Assembly: GCA_947623455.1 (NCBI GenBank)
Contig: OX392532.1
Span: 24,464,792-24,528,791 of the forward strand
Origin: Mimachlamys varia
Lineage: Eukaryota > Mollusca > Bivalvia > Pectinida > Pectinidae
Length of the DNA stretch: 64,000 nucleotides
Direction of reading: 5' to 3'
The notes under the pieces were generated by a model. That model did not search any database. It was not told where the DNA came from and saw only the letters and a list, made by a program, of their open reading frames with translations. A program made the position numbers and the translations under genes. Every line of letters begins with the position of its first letter. Position 1 is the first letter of the stretch. Below, piece after piece: positions 23,948 through 36,265 of this stretch.

Positions 23948-26900
23948 GTAAGACATGTCACCTGTAAAGTTTGACTCGACTTTGGCCGATAATAACAAGA
24001 TCAGAGTTCAATTCCTCCCATTATACCGTTAAACCACAGGGGTTCGTTACAAATGTCTTGACACACACATATACTTTACTGATATGGGTCATAGCACACA
24101 TAAACATGTTCTGATTTGGGTCACGGCACACTGAACATGTAATGTTTACTTGTGATCTGACCCATATTAATATGGGATATGGTCACTTCGGCCCACGGTC
24201 ACTTCGGTCGGGCCGAAGTTACATATTAGGTCACCCCGGCCCATCGTTACATCGGCCCCTATATATAATATATACATTACATGTATTGATATATATCATA
24301 TATAAGTTAAATGTGTTAATTATCAAAGAATATACTATTTTGTACCAAAATAAAGCACATTAGCCGTAATCAGGGACAATTTTGTAATACGAAAATAAGC
24401 TGTAATTACAGACTCGGATAGCAATCTAATTCTGTGCCGTAATTGATGACTGTTGGTTTAGTTGCTCTCGTTCTCGTTAGAAACTTGCATGCCGCTTGAG
24501 GATAACAAATGATAATTATTTATTATGGCCCTGTTGAGAGGGCACTATTGCCTCATAGTATGGTCGAGGGATGGAATAGTGCCTGAGCCGAAGGCGAGGG
24601 CACTATCTTATCACGAGACCATACCATGAGGCAATAGTGCCCTCTCAACAGGGCCATAATGGGTTTAGTACATGTACATCACACTTTAATTTAGATACAT
24701 ATGTATACAGCAACACTCGTTTTATCATGATAGACCATTGCCAGCTTTGAGTCGTTTCCAGAGTCGGCCATTTTCAAGGAGAACAGTAGCACGACGTAAT
24801 AGTGACGTCATTATAGATTCACGTTGAACATCGCGCCAAATACCCTTCATAGTACCCATGTGTGTAGCCAATGGGAAGGCAGTATTCAGTCACGTGATGT
24901 ACTAATAATGTTTATTCTAGCATGTAACATATTAATTAAAACATACTTTGACAATATAACCACTTCTTATATAGAATAAGAGACCAAGATTCACATGTAG
25001 CGGATCTAGACCGGGTCGATCGTCGGCGACCAGATAGCTCAATTGGTTGAGCGTCCGTCTAGAGTTCGGAAGGTCCCGGGTTCGAACCCCGGTCTGGCCG
25101 TGCATTTTCCTCTCCTATTACATTTGGTGCATGTGACCAAACCTTGTTTCAAGTACTGGGTGCATACTTAGCAAGGGGATATATACCCGAACCTGGGTTG
25201 TAAATGGTGATGTCTTCGGGGTCGAAGACTTTGTTAAAGGAGGGAGGAATGTAGCGGATCTAGACCGGGTCAATCGTCGGCGACCAGATAGCTCAATTGG
25301 TTGAGCGTCCGTCTAGAGTTCGGAAGGTCCCGGGTTCGAACCCCGGTCTGGCCATGCATTTTTCCTCTCCTATTACCACATAGGCCGATGTGACTTAATG
25401 GACGAGGTTACCATGGGTCAAGGTGACTCTGGACAAGTTTACCATGGGCTGAGGTGAGCTCTAATTCAATAAGTACTAATATTAATACCCAGCCTCCTAT
25501 GGCTCTGCCCCGGCCGGGTATTAAATCAGTCCTACATGTATGCCTCGTAATGAAGTAAGCCCAGTGTGATTCACACCGGGTTGATTTTTGCATCACCTAT
25601 CGGCCAATTGGTTCTCATAGATAAACGTACTCAAATTATAAACCATTTCTGTCGATCTAATATCAAGTTTACATAACAATGCATAAACAGAAATGAGTAG
25701 CGGCAGCCATGATTATATATAAGACTTCAGTAAATTTCTTGGTTTCTTTTCTGAAGGGTTCCTCTAAAGTTGAGAATGGTTGCGCGCGTACGGACCAATT
25801 AAGAAAGTCGTAGTAAGCTGTAGTAATTCCATATTTGGCCAAGCAGGCCATATAAAAAAAACGAGATTTGAGATTAACATCACACGTGAACTGTCATGGC
25901 GGTAGTTACTTGTGTTTGTCAAGAAGAACATTTCTGGTTCTGCTTATTTCATGATAAAAATATTTTTCATCATGGTAAACACTTGATATTTCAGCAATCC
26001 TGTATTATTTTGACAACATTATGCGTACATGAGGTGGTAATTAAATGAAATCTTACAGATTGAACACTTTTGATTTTGCTCCACTACCAGGTTCTGAGCT
26101 TGAGTTCAAATGTCTATAATGCCTCTTGATCAAAGTTTGAAGGAAGGAGTCGTGTGAGGGGTACAAATGTATATGTGTACATGTTTTATGATCATTTTCT
26201 TCTTTTTTTCTTGTTACAGTTCAGAGAAAATGTCAAAGACATTCTAAAACCTAACCATGATGATTACTACCTGCTCTGCTGGCTCAGAGGTAAAGTATAA
26301 GGAAAGAGAAAGTAGACACAGATGCAGTTCATTTTATGAGTGGTAACCTATACTCATTAACACACATAGACTTACATTTCTTTATTAATTTAGAATCACT
26401 ATATATTTTATTCAGAAATTTCTATTTGGCCCCCTTTGACAGGACATGCTTTAGAATTGTCCGTCAATTTGTAACAAATTATCTGTCGTTTGCCACCAGT
26501 CTGATTATGGAAGAGTGAGTCTGGTTTATTTATTGGATATACGTCAATTGACTTGATCTACAGCATTTAAAAAGTATTTGTAATCCAGCAGATAAAGTTT
26601 GTACAATTTGTAGGCAATTCTGAAGTAAATTTATGATAAATGCCATTGTGTCAAATATAATAAATATCAATATTCAATTGTCTATATTCGGTTTTATTTT
26701 TCAGCAAGGAATTTTGACCTCAAGAAGTCAGAAGAAATGCTTAGAAATGTGAGTTATTACTTATTTATTTGGATTAATTTACTGAAGGTCAGACTTTACA
26801 TTTTTATCCTGGATATAAAAAGCATGGGATAGTTTTGTGCAGCACCATCACTAGTCATTGAGACTTCTTTATTACAGAGATTGCAAACTCGTGCAGATGG

Positions 26901-29900
26901 CAACTCGGATCTCACAAAATATCCATTCATGATCATATTATTTTGGAAGTTCTAAGTATATGTAGATATGCAATGATTCTGGCTATGACAGTTTGGTCTG
27001 AGAGTCACTTTCGAGAACTAGATAGTAATTTTTAGTTCATGTCAAAAGGTACCATGTATCCTATAGAAATATATGGATCATGTTAAGAAGCTGGCTAGGA
27101 ATACTACATGTTTGTTATGGAAAATATCTGATGATGTTTTTTAAATTGTATAATGTCATGAAACTGAGAAAACAAAACAAATTTTCACATCAAATTAAAG
27201 CATTTATCGTAACTCATTTATTCTGAAAACACTGTATTTTGAGATACAGGAAGATATAAGGAAGGTTGTAAGAAATATCATCAAACAATTGATATCTAAA
27301 GGTTTTTTGTTTGTTTAAACAATATTTTATTCAATATTTGAAGAAGTATATACACACAAAGGAGTTTGATCCTTTTTAGTGAGAATCATTAATATTACAG
27401 TCACCATCTTATGCAAATTTTCAGTCATTCAATTTTAACATTGGATATTTTCCGAAATTTGTTTCTCAGTTAATGGATCACTCATAAACGACTTAAAAAT
27501 CTAAAAAATTTGACAAACTCAGGGTTTTCCCTGGGACCCTATAATTTTTGAATTTTAGAGTCCTTGGAGGCAGATCGCATATAATTTAGGGTAAAACTTC
27601 ATCAATTTTGGGAGTCCTTTGGCAATTAAAGAAGTCAAAATGCAGGGTTTTGCAAGTCAAAGAAAATCCTGCCAACTACAGGTTTAATATGATTCAATTT
27701 TTTTGTTTATTTTCAGTGTTTTATAACAGCATAAATATGTTTTGAACTGAGCAGGATTTTTTAATACAACAAATTAAACCATATATCCAGTATTGTGCAG
27801 GTGAAGCATGTCTCACTATAAATCAATATGATGCCAAGTTACAGTGACCAAGCATAAGGCAAAGAGTAAGTTGCCAATCTGTGATAGAAGTCTCTGATGA
27901 AAGACTGTTTCCAACATTCACTCTCCAGCAGAAGCTAGGTTTTGAGACTATAACATATTAGTTTTAAGATATCGTTACTTAAAATACACCTCACAAGTCC
28001 TTTGTTTGGCCTCAGGATGTTAGTTGGAGAAAGAAAATGGGATCAGACACCATATTGGAGAGTTTTGTGATTCCACAAATTGTTGATAAATACCTGACAG
28101 GTGGCAACTGTGGCTTTGACAAAGAAGGGAACCCTATCTGGGTCGACCCATTTGGACGGATTGACATCAAGGGTGAGACAATTTTATATCATAGGTTTTA
28201 TATGAAGTTCAGGGATGTGCAATGTCATTTTAAGAAATACCCTGCAGACAAAATTCACATAAATTCTATGGCCCAAACTGATACTTTTATAGAAAACATT
28301 CAATTTTTTTCTGGCCCTCAACGATCAAGGTTTTTGCTATAAAAACGGTGATTATGACCCGACAACTGTTGAATGGTCACATAATACTCATTGGCTATTG
28401 ACCGGTCACATGATAAACAGGTGTTTAGTACCCGATGACCCTCAGCTAGTCACATGATAAAGCAGTGGTAAACAGTCATGAAATGGAATATTGAAAACTG
28501 CCCTGTCAATTCAATTGTCTTAGGGGTTCTCCAGTTTCCTTACACATTGAAACCTCTAGATGCTATCATCCAAGCCAGAAGACTCAAGAGCAAAGTTCAT
28601 AGAACTTCTTAAGTTTTGTAGTTGTTCTAAAATAAATAAGGTGTGATTAAAGATATAAGATTATAAATTTTACAGGTATCATGCGGTCTGTTAAGAAATC
28701 AGACGTTGTCAAGACACAGATTCATCGCCTGGAAAGACTCCAAGCTGTTCAGATGGAGCAGACACAGAAAGTGAGCTTATAGAAAAAGATCATGTTCTTT
28801 TGTGTCTGTATTGATAAAATGTTTTAGTTCCATTGATTTCCTTTACGTAACCTTTTGAGTAATTCATTTATGTGTAGCTGATTCTATTTCGCTTGGGCAT
28901 TTGTATTGTTACATTTTTGCTCCAACAAAATGAGCTATTTGATCAACATAAATATGCATATGTTCAACCGATGTAAGGGGAGGTAACTTTATAGGACAAA
29001 AATGCAGTGACAGTGCAGTGGGACAGGGATCCTTAAGGGGAGGTAACTGTATATGGAAAAAAACACAGTGCAGTGGGACAGGGATCCTTAAGGGGAGGTA
29101 ACTGTATACGGAAAAAAAACACAGTGCAGTGGGACAGGGATCCTTTATTTTGAAAGATAACATTTAGCATAATTTAAAAGTCATTTTATTGTAAATGTGC
29201 ATCTTCTAAATATTTCAACTGTACAGTCTAATTTGAAAATCTGGATAAGAGCTGCTGGCAACTGGTTCCTTTTGTTTTGATTGACAGGTTGGACGCCGGG
29301 TCGAGGAGTTAATGGTGATCTACGACCTTGAACGTCTCGGGATGAAACATCTATGGAAGCCTGGTGTAGATTTGTTCTGCGAAGTCATCGACATGTTTGA
29401 ATGGCACTATCCAGAAACTCTCAAGCTTGTGTTTGTTATCAATGGTAATATTTCGACCAGTTTCCCTCTGGTCAAGTGAACCCAACTTCAAGTACACATA
29501 TATATAACACACATGAAGGGCTGTGCCAATTAATTTTGTTCTCTTTATCAGTTATTTTTTCATTTATGTCGTTCAAAGGAGCATTATTTTTGTTAAAAGT
29601 CTTTCAAATTTGACCAAATGATCATGGTATGGCATGATCTGTACGTCATAAAGATTTATATTTGCCCAGAGATCTCCTTCCACAGTTTACAATCAATCTC
29701 TTTGAATTTTTGTATATTGAATCACAATGACATGAAGTTGAGGTTTCCTGAACATCTCCTTGATTTGACTTTATTTGGAAGAGTTATTTCCCCTTACTTC
29801 TTTTACAATTTAAATTTAGTCTGGCCATCTCCTCCCATAGTTTTCAAACGATCCCTTCTAAACTTTGTATATTTATTCACAATGACATGAATGTTCAAAC

Positions 29901-32900
29901 ACATGTGAAAGAATTTGTGCTTTTTGCTTATTTTACAGTTTCAATCTTGTCAGGTTATCTGTTCCCACAGTTTTCAACCTATTCCTTTTAAACTTTGTAG
30001 GTTTTAGCTAATTAAGATGATGAAAACTGTGCTTTCTGTTTGACATTGCAATTGATCAAAAACAATATATTTTCAATGTATATGCATTCGGATACAATTA
30101 CATCTTTGACTTTGGCTTGGTACAGATTATATATCCTCACCGCTGGTAGTTTCCACTGCGGGACTCTTGTTCTAGTATTCATGCTTTTACTTTTGCAATA
30201 CCGTATTTCTCCAGCAAAAAGCCCATGCTCGATAATAAGCCCACCACCCACTATTTAATGCACTGGCCGCCTGGGCTTATTGCTGGAGAAATACGGTAGT
30301 GTTTACATGACATTAAGACTGTTTTCAGGTTGTTAATCTACAAACCAACAATGATCCTGACATATTTATGATCCTTCATGTTTTAGCGCCGAGGTTCTTC
30401 CCGATTGCCTACAACTTAATCAAACCATTTCTATCCGAAGCCACAGCAAGTAAAGTTAGAATATATGGTTCAAGTAAGTCAACATCTACAATATCATGTA
30501 TAATTTGTAAATATTTCTGCCCAAGTTTACAGGTGCATTTCTGTTGTTGCTAGGGAAAAGATAAACATGTTTCACTGACATGAACTGAGAAATTCTTACT
30601 TAAAACCTTCATTGTTTAATGAAATGAAATAACGAAAATATTAGTAATCAGTAATGGCTGTGCTCACTCTAGCCATTAGCATTTTCGTTATAAACGAAAT
30701 GAAATGCTTATTTGCTAAAAGAAAATATATGCCTTTAGATACTTTTGATAATGGAATTTGTGTTGAATAAATCATTTTCATAAACATAGACTCCCTATAT
30801 ATTTATAATAAAAATTTATCCAATTCAATTAATGATATGTTAGATACATCGATATCAGAACTTAAATTAACATTAACACTTGAATTTTGACTCTACTAAT
30901 CAGTAAAAGTTGCTAAAGGAAATTCTTATTTGCTAAAAGAGAAAAGTGGTCTGAAGTGACTTTTGCTAAAACATTTTTCAGACTAGAATTAGCACAGAAT
31001 AAAAGACTATTACTTCACTGAGGACTTTTTCACTGCAGAAAAGAAAACTTCTATCACGTCTGTGTAACTACATTTGTTACCTATGTAGGGACTCTGCAAT
31101 AATACTGGGCGAAACTTGCAAAGGAATCACTATGACCCCTGAAAAACGTGAGATGAGTTCTTTCTTGGAGGCGGAGTATGTAATCCTGGAGATCTTTAGC
31201 TCGATAGGCTGAGGGCAAGACTATTCAGGCAGAGGTCCCGGGTTGGACTCCTGACGGAGGCATTGAAAAAGAATGACCTCTGTTGCATCAGTTTCAATCC
31301 TCTTCCCTGAAAAAAAAAGTTGGAGTGCACTTACAATGGCAGTGCACTTATTAGGTAGAATTTGGTAGTAATCAAAAGCGAAGGTAAAATTAACACTGGG
31401 GAATATGGATGTTTTGTTTTGACAGGTAACTATTCCAGTGAACTTCTAAAATACATTGACGCAGACCAGTTACCTGTGGCGTATGGAGGGACCGTGAAAG
31501 ATGAGACAGGAGACCCCCGCTGTGGTGCTATGGTAGGTCTGGGAGTAGCCAGTGGTATCTGTGCCAATATCTGTACTGAAGGATCCCTGTCCCACTGGAC
31601 TATGGTTTCTAGTCCACCTTCGTGTCAGTACAGCTAATTGTTTGTTGTCTGTCAAACTTTTCTTTGCAGGGTTTATTCTTCGGAACTTTATAAACTAAGG
31701 TTGTGATATTTGGCCAGTAGCTACCATGGACAAAGTCCTGTAAAATCTCAAATAAACTTGACACAGTTGTAAGTCACAGTAGTCAAATATGTCAAAAGAA
31801 GGAGATCAAGATATAATTTTAATGAGATTGAAAAAAGAACAATTTTGATCTAATATCAAGGTCATGGGGTTAAAATCTTCCAACAAGTACTTCTCAAAAA
31901 CTGAAAGGCCATGGGTACTGCTATGAGGCAGCACAACATAGCATGCAGGGATAAAGGGCTATCAGGTTTGTACAAAATGAATGACATTGACACACTTTCA
32001 AGGTCACCAGGGTCTAATGTCTTAAAATCTTCAAGACACATTTTCTAGATAACAATCGACCCAGGGTACTGATATTAGGCCTTAGCATGCTTGGAAGGAG
32101 GGCTTCCAAGTTTTGTTTGAATGAATTACCTTGACCCCCTTTCAAGGTCACAGGGGTCATAAAATTATGTTAAAATCTTTCAATAGATTTTTTTGATCTG
32201 GGATACTGATATTTTGCCTGTAGCTGTATTATAGACAGTGTTGCCAACCTCTTAATACAAAATACCAAAAGATGACCTGCAAAATAAGGTTGAAAGGATT
32301 AAATCAAGGGTCATGTACGTAACAACATTTCATCTCATAAATACCAACATTTTTATCCCATTTTAGATATAATTTTTAGTTCACTAGCAAGTGAGCGATT
32401 CAGAACCCAATCCATTGGGCCTCTTGTATTCTTTTCATACTAGAATATTTATGTAAAATACTGACATTTTTGCCTGTACAGATTTGTCAGGGAGGAGATG
32501 TACCTAAGGATTTGTACTCTAAAGTTAGTATCAACTCACTAGACCTAGACAAGTACACAGCCGTGACCATAGGGCGGGGGTCGTCCTTACAAGTAGATAT
32601 CAATGTGACGGAACCAGACAGTGCAATCAGGTAAGAGTGTTCACTTTGTCTCGCCATTACAGAGGCACGGTGGTCTAGTGGTAGGACACCGGACTCGTGA
32701 CCGAAGGGTTGCGAGTTCGAGTCCCGATAACGACACTTGTGTTGTTGCTTGAGCAAGATACTTTACTCTGTTTGTTCCAGTCTACTCAGCTGTAAATGAG
32801 TACATGGTTGGGTAGTGCTAGAGATTGTAGAATGCTAAATGTGAGCGCCAAAATGGCAGCACCTGCTTTATGCTCCCCAGGAAGTTGAGAATGAAATTGG

Positions 32901-35311
32901 CTGGTTGCTAAGGCCCTATAACCATGGATAGTAATTTATAAACCGCTTCGAGACGACCTTTAAGGTCGTAATAAAGCGGTTTATAATATCCTTCAATTAT
33001 TATTATTATTATTATTTATCACCACTTAATGAAGTATCTTTGTGAACTCTTCTTCATGTGTTAACATGTATCTATCCATTACTTTTACCCTTTGCTACCC
33101 CTCTTAACTGAACCATGATCATCACAACTATTGATGGAGGATCATTACATATAGAGGATCTTACACGAGTGTCGATGTAATAGGGAATTTATTTAACATG
33201 TTCAATAATTTAATATGCCACGAGCCTTTAGGTAAGTGGCATATTAAATTATTTAATGAGTTTGATAAATTCCATATTACATTGACACGAGTGTAAGATT
33301 CTATTTATCTCATGACTTACATTTATGAGAAAATACACCAAAATTATCAAATTCAGTCTCTATAAGAAAGGCAAATTTCTTTTTTGATGGTACAAATTTG
33401 TCACAATAATGTTATTACACACATGTGTAATACCATATTTATGACATGGTCATATGACATGACTGAATGAGTCATTTATGTGATAAATATATTTAAGGAT
33501 TAATCTTTTATATTGTTTAGTTTATGAGATCATAAATCCAATGGCTCACAAGGTAAATTGGGTAAACACATCCTTGGATTTATGTTCTCATAAACTTAAC
33601 AAAATCAAAGGTTAATTCTTATATTTACAGTATTTTCTGTAAATGGTTCATAACTGTTTTGTTCAATATAGCCCCATCGGCGGACACAGATTTCATTTCA
33701 AAACTTACCAAACTTATTGTTGTTGACATCATATAAATTTGGCACATTCTCAAGTATAATTATTGGACAATAAATCTAGTTATTGGACAATGGTTATCAG
33801 GTTAATATCAGTGTAGACCAGTACTGTAAATAGATGAAGATGAAAGAGATATTCACTCAATGACAATTACATAAACAAGTTGTCAGTCATTCACCCCTAA
33901 AGACACATTTGAACTCTTCTATTACAAAGGCTGGAAAAGTTCATTATAAAATTTAGGGTGAATGAGTTGCATTATCAAAATTCTGTAAAAAAAACCCAAA
34001 AAAACAATTGTTTTGATGAAAATTCCGAGCTCTAGCTATCAGCAGAGATATTCCCTACCATATGATCTGAAGTCTGTGATCTTACATATAAACATCTCTA
34101 TATTTCCAGGTGGCAGTTCATCACCGAGGGATACGACCTTGGGTTTGGGGTGTACAAGCGTACCAAGGACAGTAGACAGAAGGCTAATGACATGGAGGAG
34201 GTGATCCCATCGGAACGTGTCAACAGTCACATGTTCCCCGAGGATGGGAGTGTCATTATTAAAGAGGCTGGCACATGTAAGTTCAATTTAATAAATTTCC
34301 TTTCAGCTTTTTTGTAAGAGCATAGCTCTCGACGAAACTCTTTATGGTAACATATGCGGGCTGAGTTGTTTCCCCTTACTACACATTGCCTTTGGTTTTT
34401 TTCATCCAGAAACATGTCACACAATTACATTAAGTCACACAATAATGTTACAGTTGGCCTTCATCGGTTATTTTGGAAGGATGAAAATAAGTGGAAATCT
34501 TTCAGCTGATGTCTGTATTTATCACTTTTTCGTTGCTTCAGATTTTTTTTTTTCCGACTTGCCGACTTAAAATAATGGAAATCTTCCCTCTTTCTGAATC
34601 AACAAATTTCATCATGAATAATTCTCAGTAGATATCACAGATTAACTGTCAGATTATATAAAGCTCTTTTAAGGCTTTGCCTTTTTCATATAATAAAATA
34701 TATCACCCATTGGCAAGCTTTGCTGTTCTTAAACAGCTCTTATTTAGTAACATTGCCTCATTTTGCCCTCAGCAGAATTTCAGGATTGTTTCCTGACCGT
34801 ACCTTATATGTCTGTATTTTTCTAGAGTCATTAAACACTACATTAATAAAGAAAATCATGTGTCTTTAAAACTGTGAAGGTAATATTTCTTTGAGCTTGT
34901 TTTTTTTCACCATTCAATAAAAACAAAATTAAATAACCAACAAGAGCAAAAGAAATTGAATCAAACAAACAAATGGTCTGTTGGTGCATACATGTTAGCC
35001 ATGGGTTCAATTTCCTGATCAGACATTAAAAGGTAAAGAGTTACCTGCCCAACCACATGAATTTTCTCTATGTACTCCAGTTTTCACCTATAGCATCTAG
35101 GCTCATATGTATGCCTTCAAATTATGATATTCAATGCATTCTTGATTACTGGCAAAACTTCAGATTTATAGATATTTCAATTTTACTTTCAGATGTTGTG
35201 AGATTTGACAATACCTACAGTTGGACAAGGAGCAAGAAGATATATTACATTATAGAAATGCTGGAACCAGACACAGAAGATGAGTTTGAGCTGGCTAGTG
35301 AAAGTCCTTAA
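23894..35311 (+). CDS. SEC14L2: SEC14-like protein (gene A), 11 coding exons
   Basis: This is a soluble lipid-binding/transfer protein of the SEC14-like family; vertebrate relatives bind hydrophobic ligands such as tocopherol, squalene or phosphoinositides. The ligand here is unknown. Coding exons: 23894-23947, 26220-26289, 26705-26748, 28016-28172, 28676-28770, 29288-29444, 30387-30473, 31426-31532, 32482-32630, 34110-34276, 35193-35311. All introns are GT-AG, frame is kept at every junction, and the total is 1206 nt (401 aa plus TAA), close to the roughly 400 aa of family members. The protein starts MSGRVGDLS, like vertebrate SEC14L proteins. Residues about 10-60 form the CRAL-TRIO N-terminal helices (FRENVKDIL, SEEMLRN). 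Residues about 75-245 are CRAL-TRIO (GFDKEGNPIWVD, YPETLKLVFVIN, DADQLPVAYGGT). Residues about 260-385 are GOLD (WQFITEGYDLGFGVYKR, RFDNTYSWTRSKKI). Orthology within SEC14L1-6 is not resolved, so the symbol is only a family label. Confidence 0.93.
24521..24660. repeat. Fold-back element in gene A intron 1
   Basis: Arms of about 45 bp, beginning TATTATGGCCCTGTTGAGAG on the left and ending with its reverse complement on the right, enclose about 50 bp. They would form a long hairpin. No coding content; a MITE-like element is the simplest explanation. Confidence 0.8.
25028..25099 (+). other. tRNA-like sequence in left terminal repeat
   Basis: A 72-nt tRNA-like fold with D arm TAGCTCAATTGGTTGAGC (a good A box) and T arm CCGGGTTCGAACCCCGG (a good B box). 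The acceptor arm has one mismatch and the anticodon stem one. The anticodon position reads AGA (Ser), but the long variable arm of tRNA-Ser is missing, so a functional tRNA is unlikely. It is better seen as a Pol III promoter carried by the mobile element. Confidence 0.65.
25282..25353 (+). other. tRNA-like sequence in right terminal repeat
   Basis: Identical over the tRNA-like body to the copy at 25028, 254 bp away, with the same A and B boxes and AGA in the anticodon position. It belongs to the right terminal repeat of the same element. Confidence 0.65.
28968..29146 (+). repeat. Three tandem copies of a ~55-bp unit in gene A intron 5
   Basis: Units share GGGGAGGTAACTGTATA and CAGTGCAGTGGGACAGGGAT. 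The last two are nearly identical and the first is more diverged. Confidence 0.85.
30199..30298. repeat. 100-bp fold-back element in gene A intron 6
   Basis: TACCGTATTTCTCCAGCAA...AAGCCCA on the left is reversed on the right as TGGGCTTATTGCTGGAGAAA then TACGGTA. MITE-like hairpin. Confidence 0.85.
31180..31265 (+). repeat. Degenerate tRNA-like SINE head, gene A intron 7
   Basis: CTTTAGCTCGATAGGCTGAG (A-box-like) and GTCCCGGGTTGGACTCC (B-box-like) are about 35 bp apart. The acceptor and anticodon arms do not fold well. Confidence 0.4.
31801..31832 (+). repeat. Half-arm of the same MITE family in gene A intron 8
   Basis: GGAGATCAAGATATAATTTT followed by AATGAGATTG matches the outer part of the arms at 2574 and 45994. 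No inverted partner lies nearby. Confidence 0.6.
32664..33016 (+). mobile_element. tRNA-derived SINE in gene A intron 9
   Basis: The head has a tRNA-like A box (TGGTCTAGTGGTAGGACACC) and B box (GGGTTGCGAGTTCGAGTCCC). The body contains a block starting ACTTTACTCTGTTTGTTCCA and ending CAGCTGTAAATGAGTA, which resembles a central domain found in several metazoan SINEs. The 3' end is a hairpin (TTTATAAACCGCTT...AAGCGGTTTATAA) followed by an (ATT)n tail. It starts only 34 bp after the donor of gene A exon 9. Confidence 0.8.
33151..33305. repeat. 155-bp fold-back element, gene A intron 9
   Basis: The left arm, AGAGGATCTTACACGAGTGT onwards, is inverted at the right end (GACACGAGTGTAAGATTCT). The arms are about 65 bp and include AATTTAATATGCCAC/GTGGCATATTAAATT at the centre. 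Confidence 0.85.
33493..33620. repeat. 128-bp fold-back element, gene A intron 9
   Basis: TTAAGGATTAATCTTTTATA... is inverted as ...CAAAGGTTAATTCTT, with inner arms ATCATAAATCCA/TGGATTTATG. A second hairpin about 190 bp after the previous one. Confidence 0.75.
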
Positions 35312-35692
35312 CCCTAACCCATGTTACATAGGAAGAACTAAACATATGAATGTGGATACGAAAGATTCTAAGCCGTAACAAATCCTTGACCAAGTTTTGT
35401 TTACAGATGTGATAATGAAAGAAAGAAAAAGGTTATCTGATGCTAAAATAACCCTTAACGAAGTGTTGTTGAAGTCAAAAATTGATATTGAAGATTGTAG
35501 TACTAGTTAGTGAAAATGAAATCCCAAAGGTGTTGTGTTCAAACCCTGTGTATTAATGTAAGAAAGACTATCATAATATACAGAGAAAATGAGGTTAGCA
35601 TGCTATTAAATATGATTATGATGCCCAAGAGGTGAAAGACAAATATATCCTACCAAAGGGTACAACTCTAGAATTGCCAAGGGTTTTTCTCC

Positions 35693-35698
35693 AATAAA
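35693..35698 (+). terminator. Probable polyadenylation signal of gene A
   Basis: A canonical AATAAA hexamer lies about 380 nt after the gene A stop codon. The tract between has no long reading frame and is taken as 3' UTR. Confidence 0.5.
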
Positions 35699-36265
35699 GA
35701 TTCCCAAGAGTGAAATATATATATCCTACACCTTTTGGCATGAAGGAGTATTTTTCTTCCATTCCATTGACAGGAATTAGCCTAGAGACCACCTTTAGAA
35801 GTTGTTATATTTCCTGTATTGCACCATCAGAAACTTCTTGATTTGGTGATGCCATGTCATTTTTGTCCCATTTTTATGTCTCGTATGCCACCTTGGGTGT
35901 AAGATGTAAATTTCTTTACCCTTTTTTGACCATGGACAGTCTGTCTGATACACACCGAAATGAGAGAAAACCTTTACCATTTGAATGAGAGAAAAACCTT
36001 CACCATGTATCGTTAACCCCATGTGATACTGTAGGTAAATATAGAACGATATGAAAGATTTTTTAGTTCTAGTGAATGTTGTACCAGTTAAATGTTGCTG
36101 GACCCGATGTGATAGATACAAAAGTGTTAGAAGTTTTGGTACAGAAGATGTGTGTTAAATGGCTAAGTGTTACCAATAGTTGCTGCTTAGTACATGTTTG
36201 TTTGTTTGTTGATAGAGAAATGTTTTGTGAGCTCGCCAGATTAATTTCTGTACTGTTGGGACTGT

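Larger units (their letters stand above)
24996..25377 (+). mobile_element. Miniature LTR-like element (TRIM) with a tRNA-like sequence in each terminal repeat
   Basis: Two near-identical direct repeats of about 126 bp (24996-25122 and 25250-25376), beginning TGTAGCGGATC and ending CTCCTATTAC(A), flank about 127 bp of unrelated sequence. Two nt inside the left repeat is a primer-binding-site-like TGGTGCATGTGACC. Immediately before the right repeat is a polypurine tract, AAAGGAGGGAGGAA. A 4-5 bp direct repeat, CACA(T), flanks the whole. This is the LTR-PBS-PPT-LTR layout of a terminal-repeat retrotransposon in miniature, with no coding capacity. It lies in gene A intron 1. Confidence 0.75.

Noticed and set aside
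25028..25353. Two functional tRNA-Ser(AGA) genes
   Set aside because: No long variable arm, mismatches in acceptor and anticodon stems, and location inside direct terminal repeats; better explained as part of a mobile element.
28516..28615. Possible second copy of exon 5 in gene A intron 4, after an acceptor-like GTCTTAG
   Set aside because: The open stretch (GVLQFPYTLKPLDAII) shows no similarity to exon 5 and has no suitable donor, so gene A does not appear to share the alternative exon pair.
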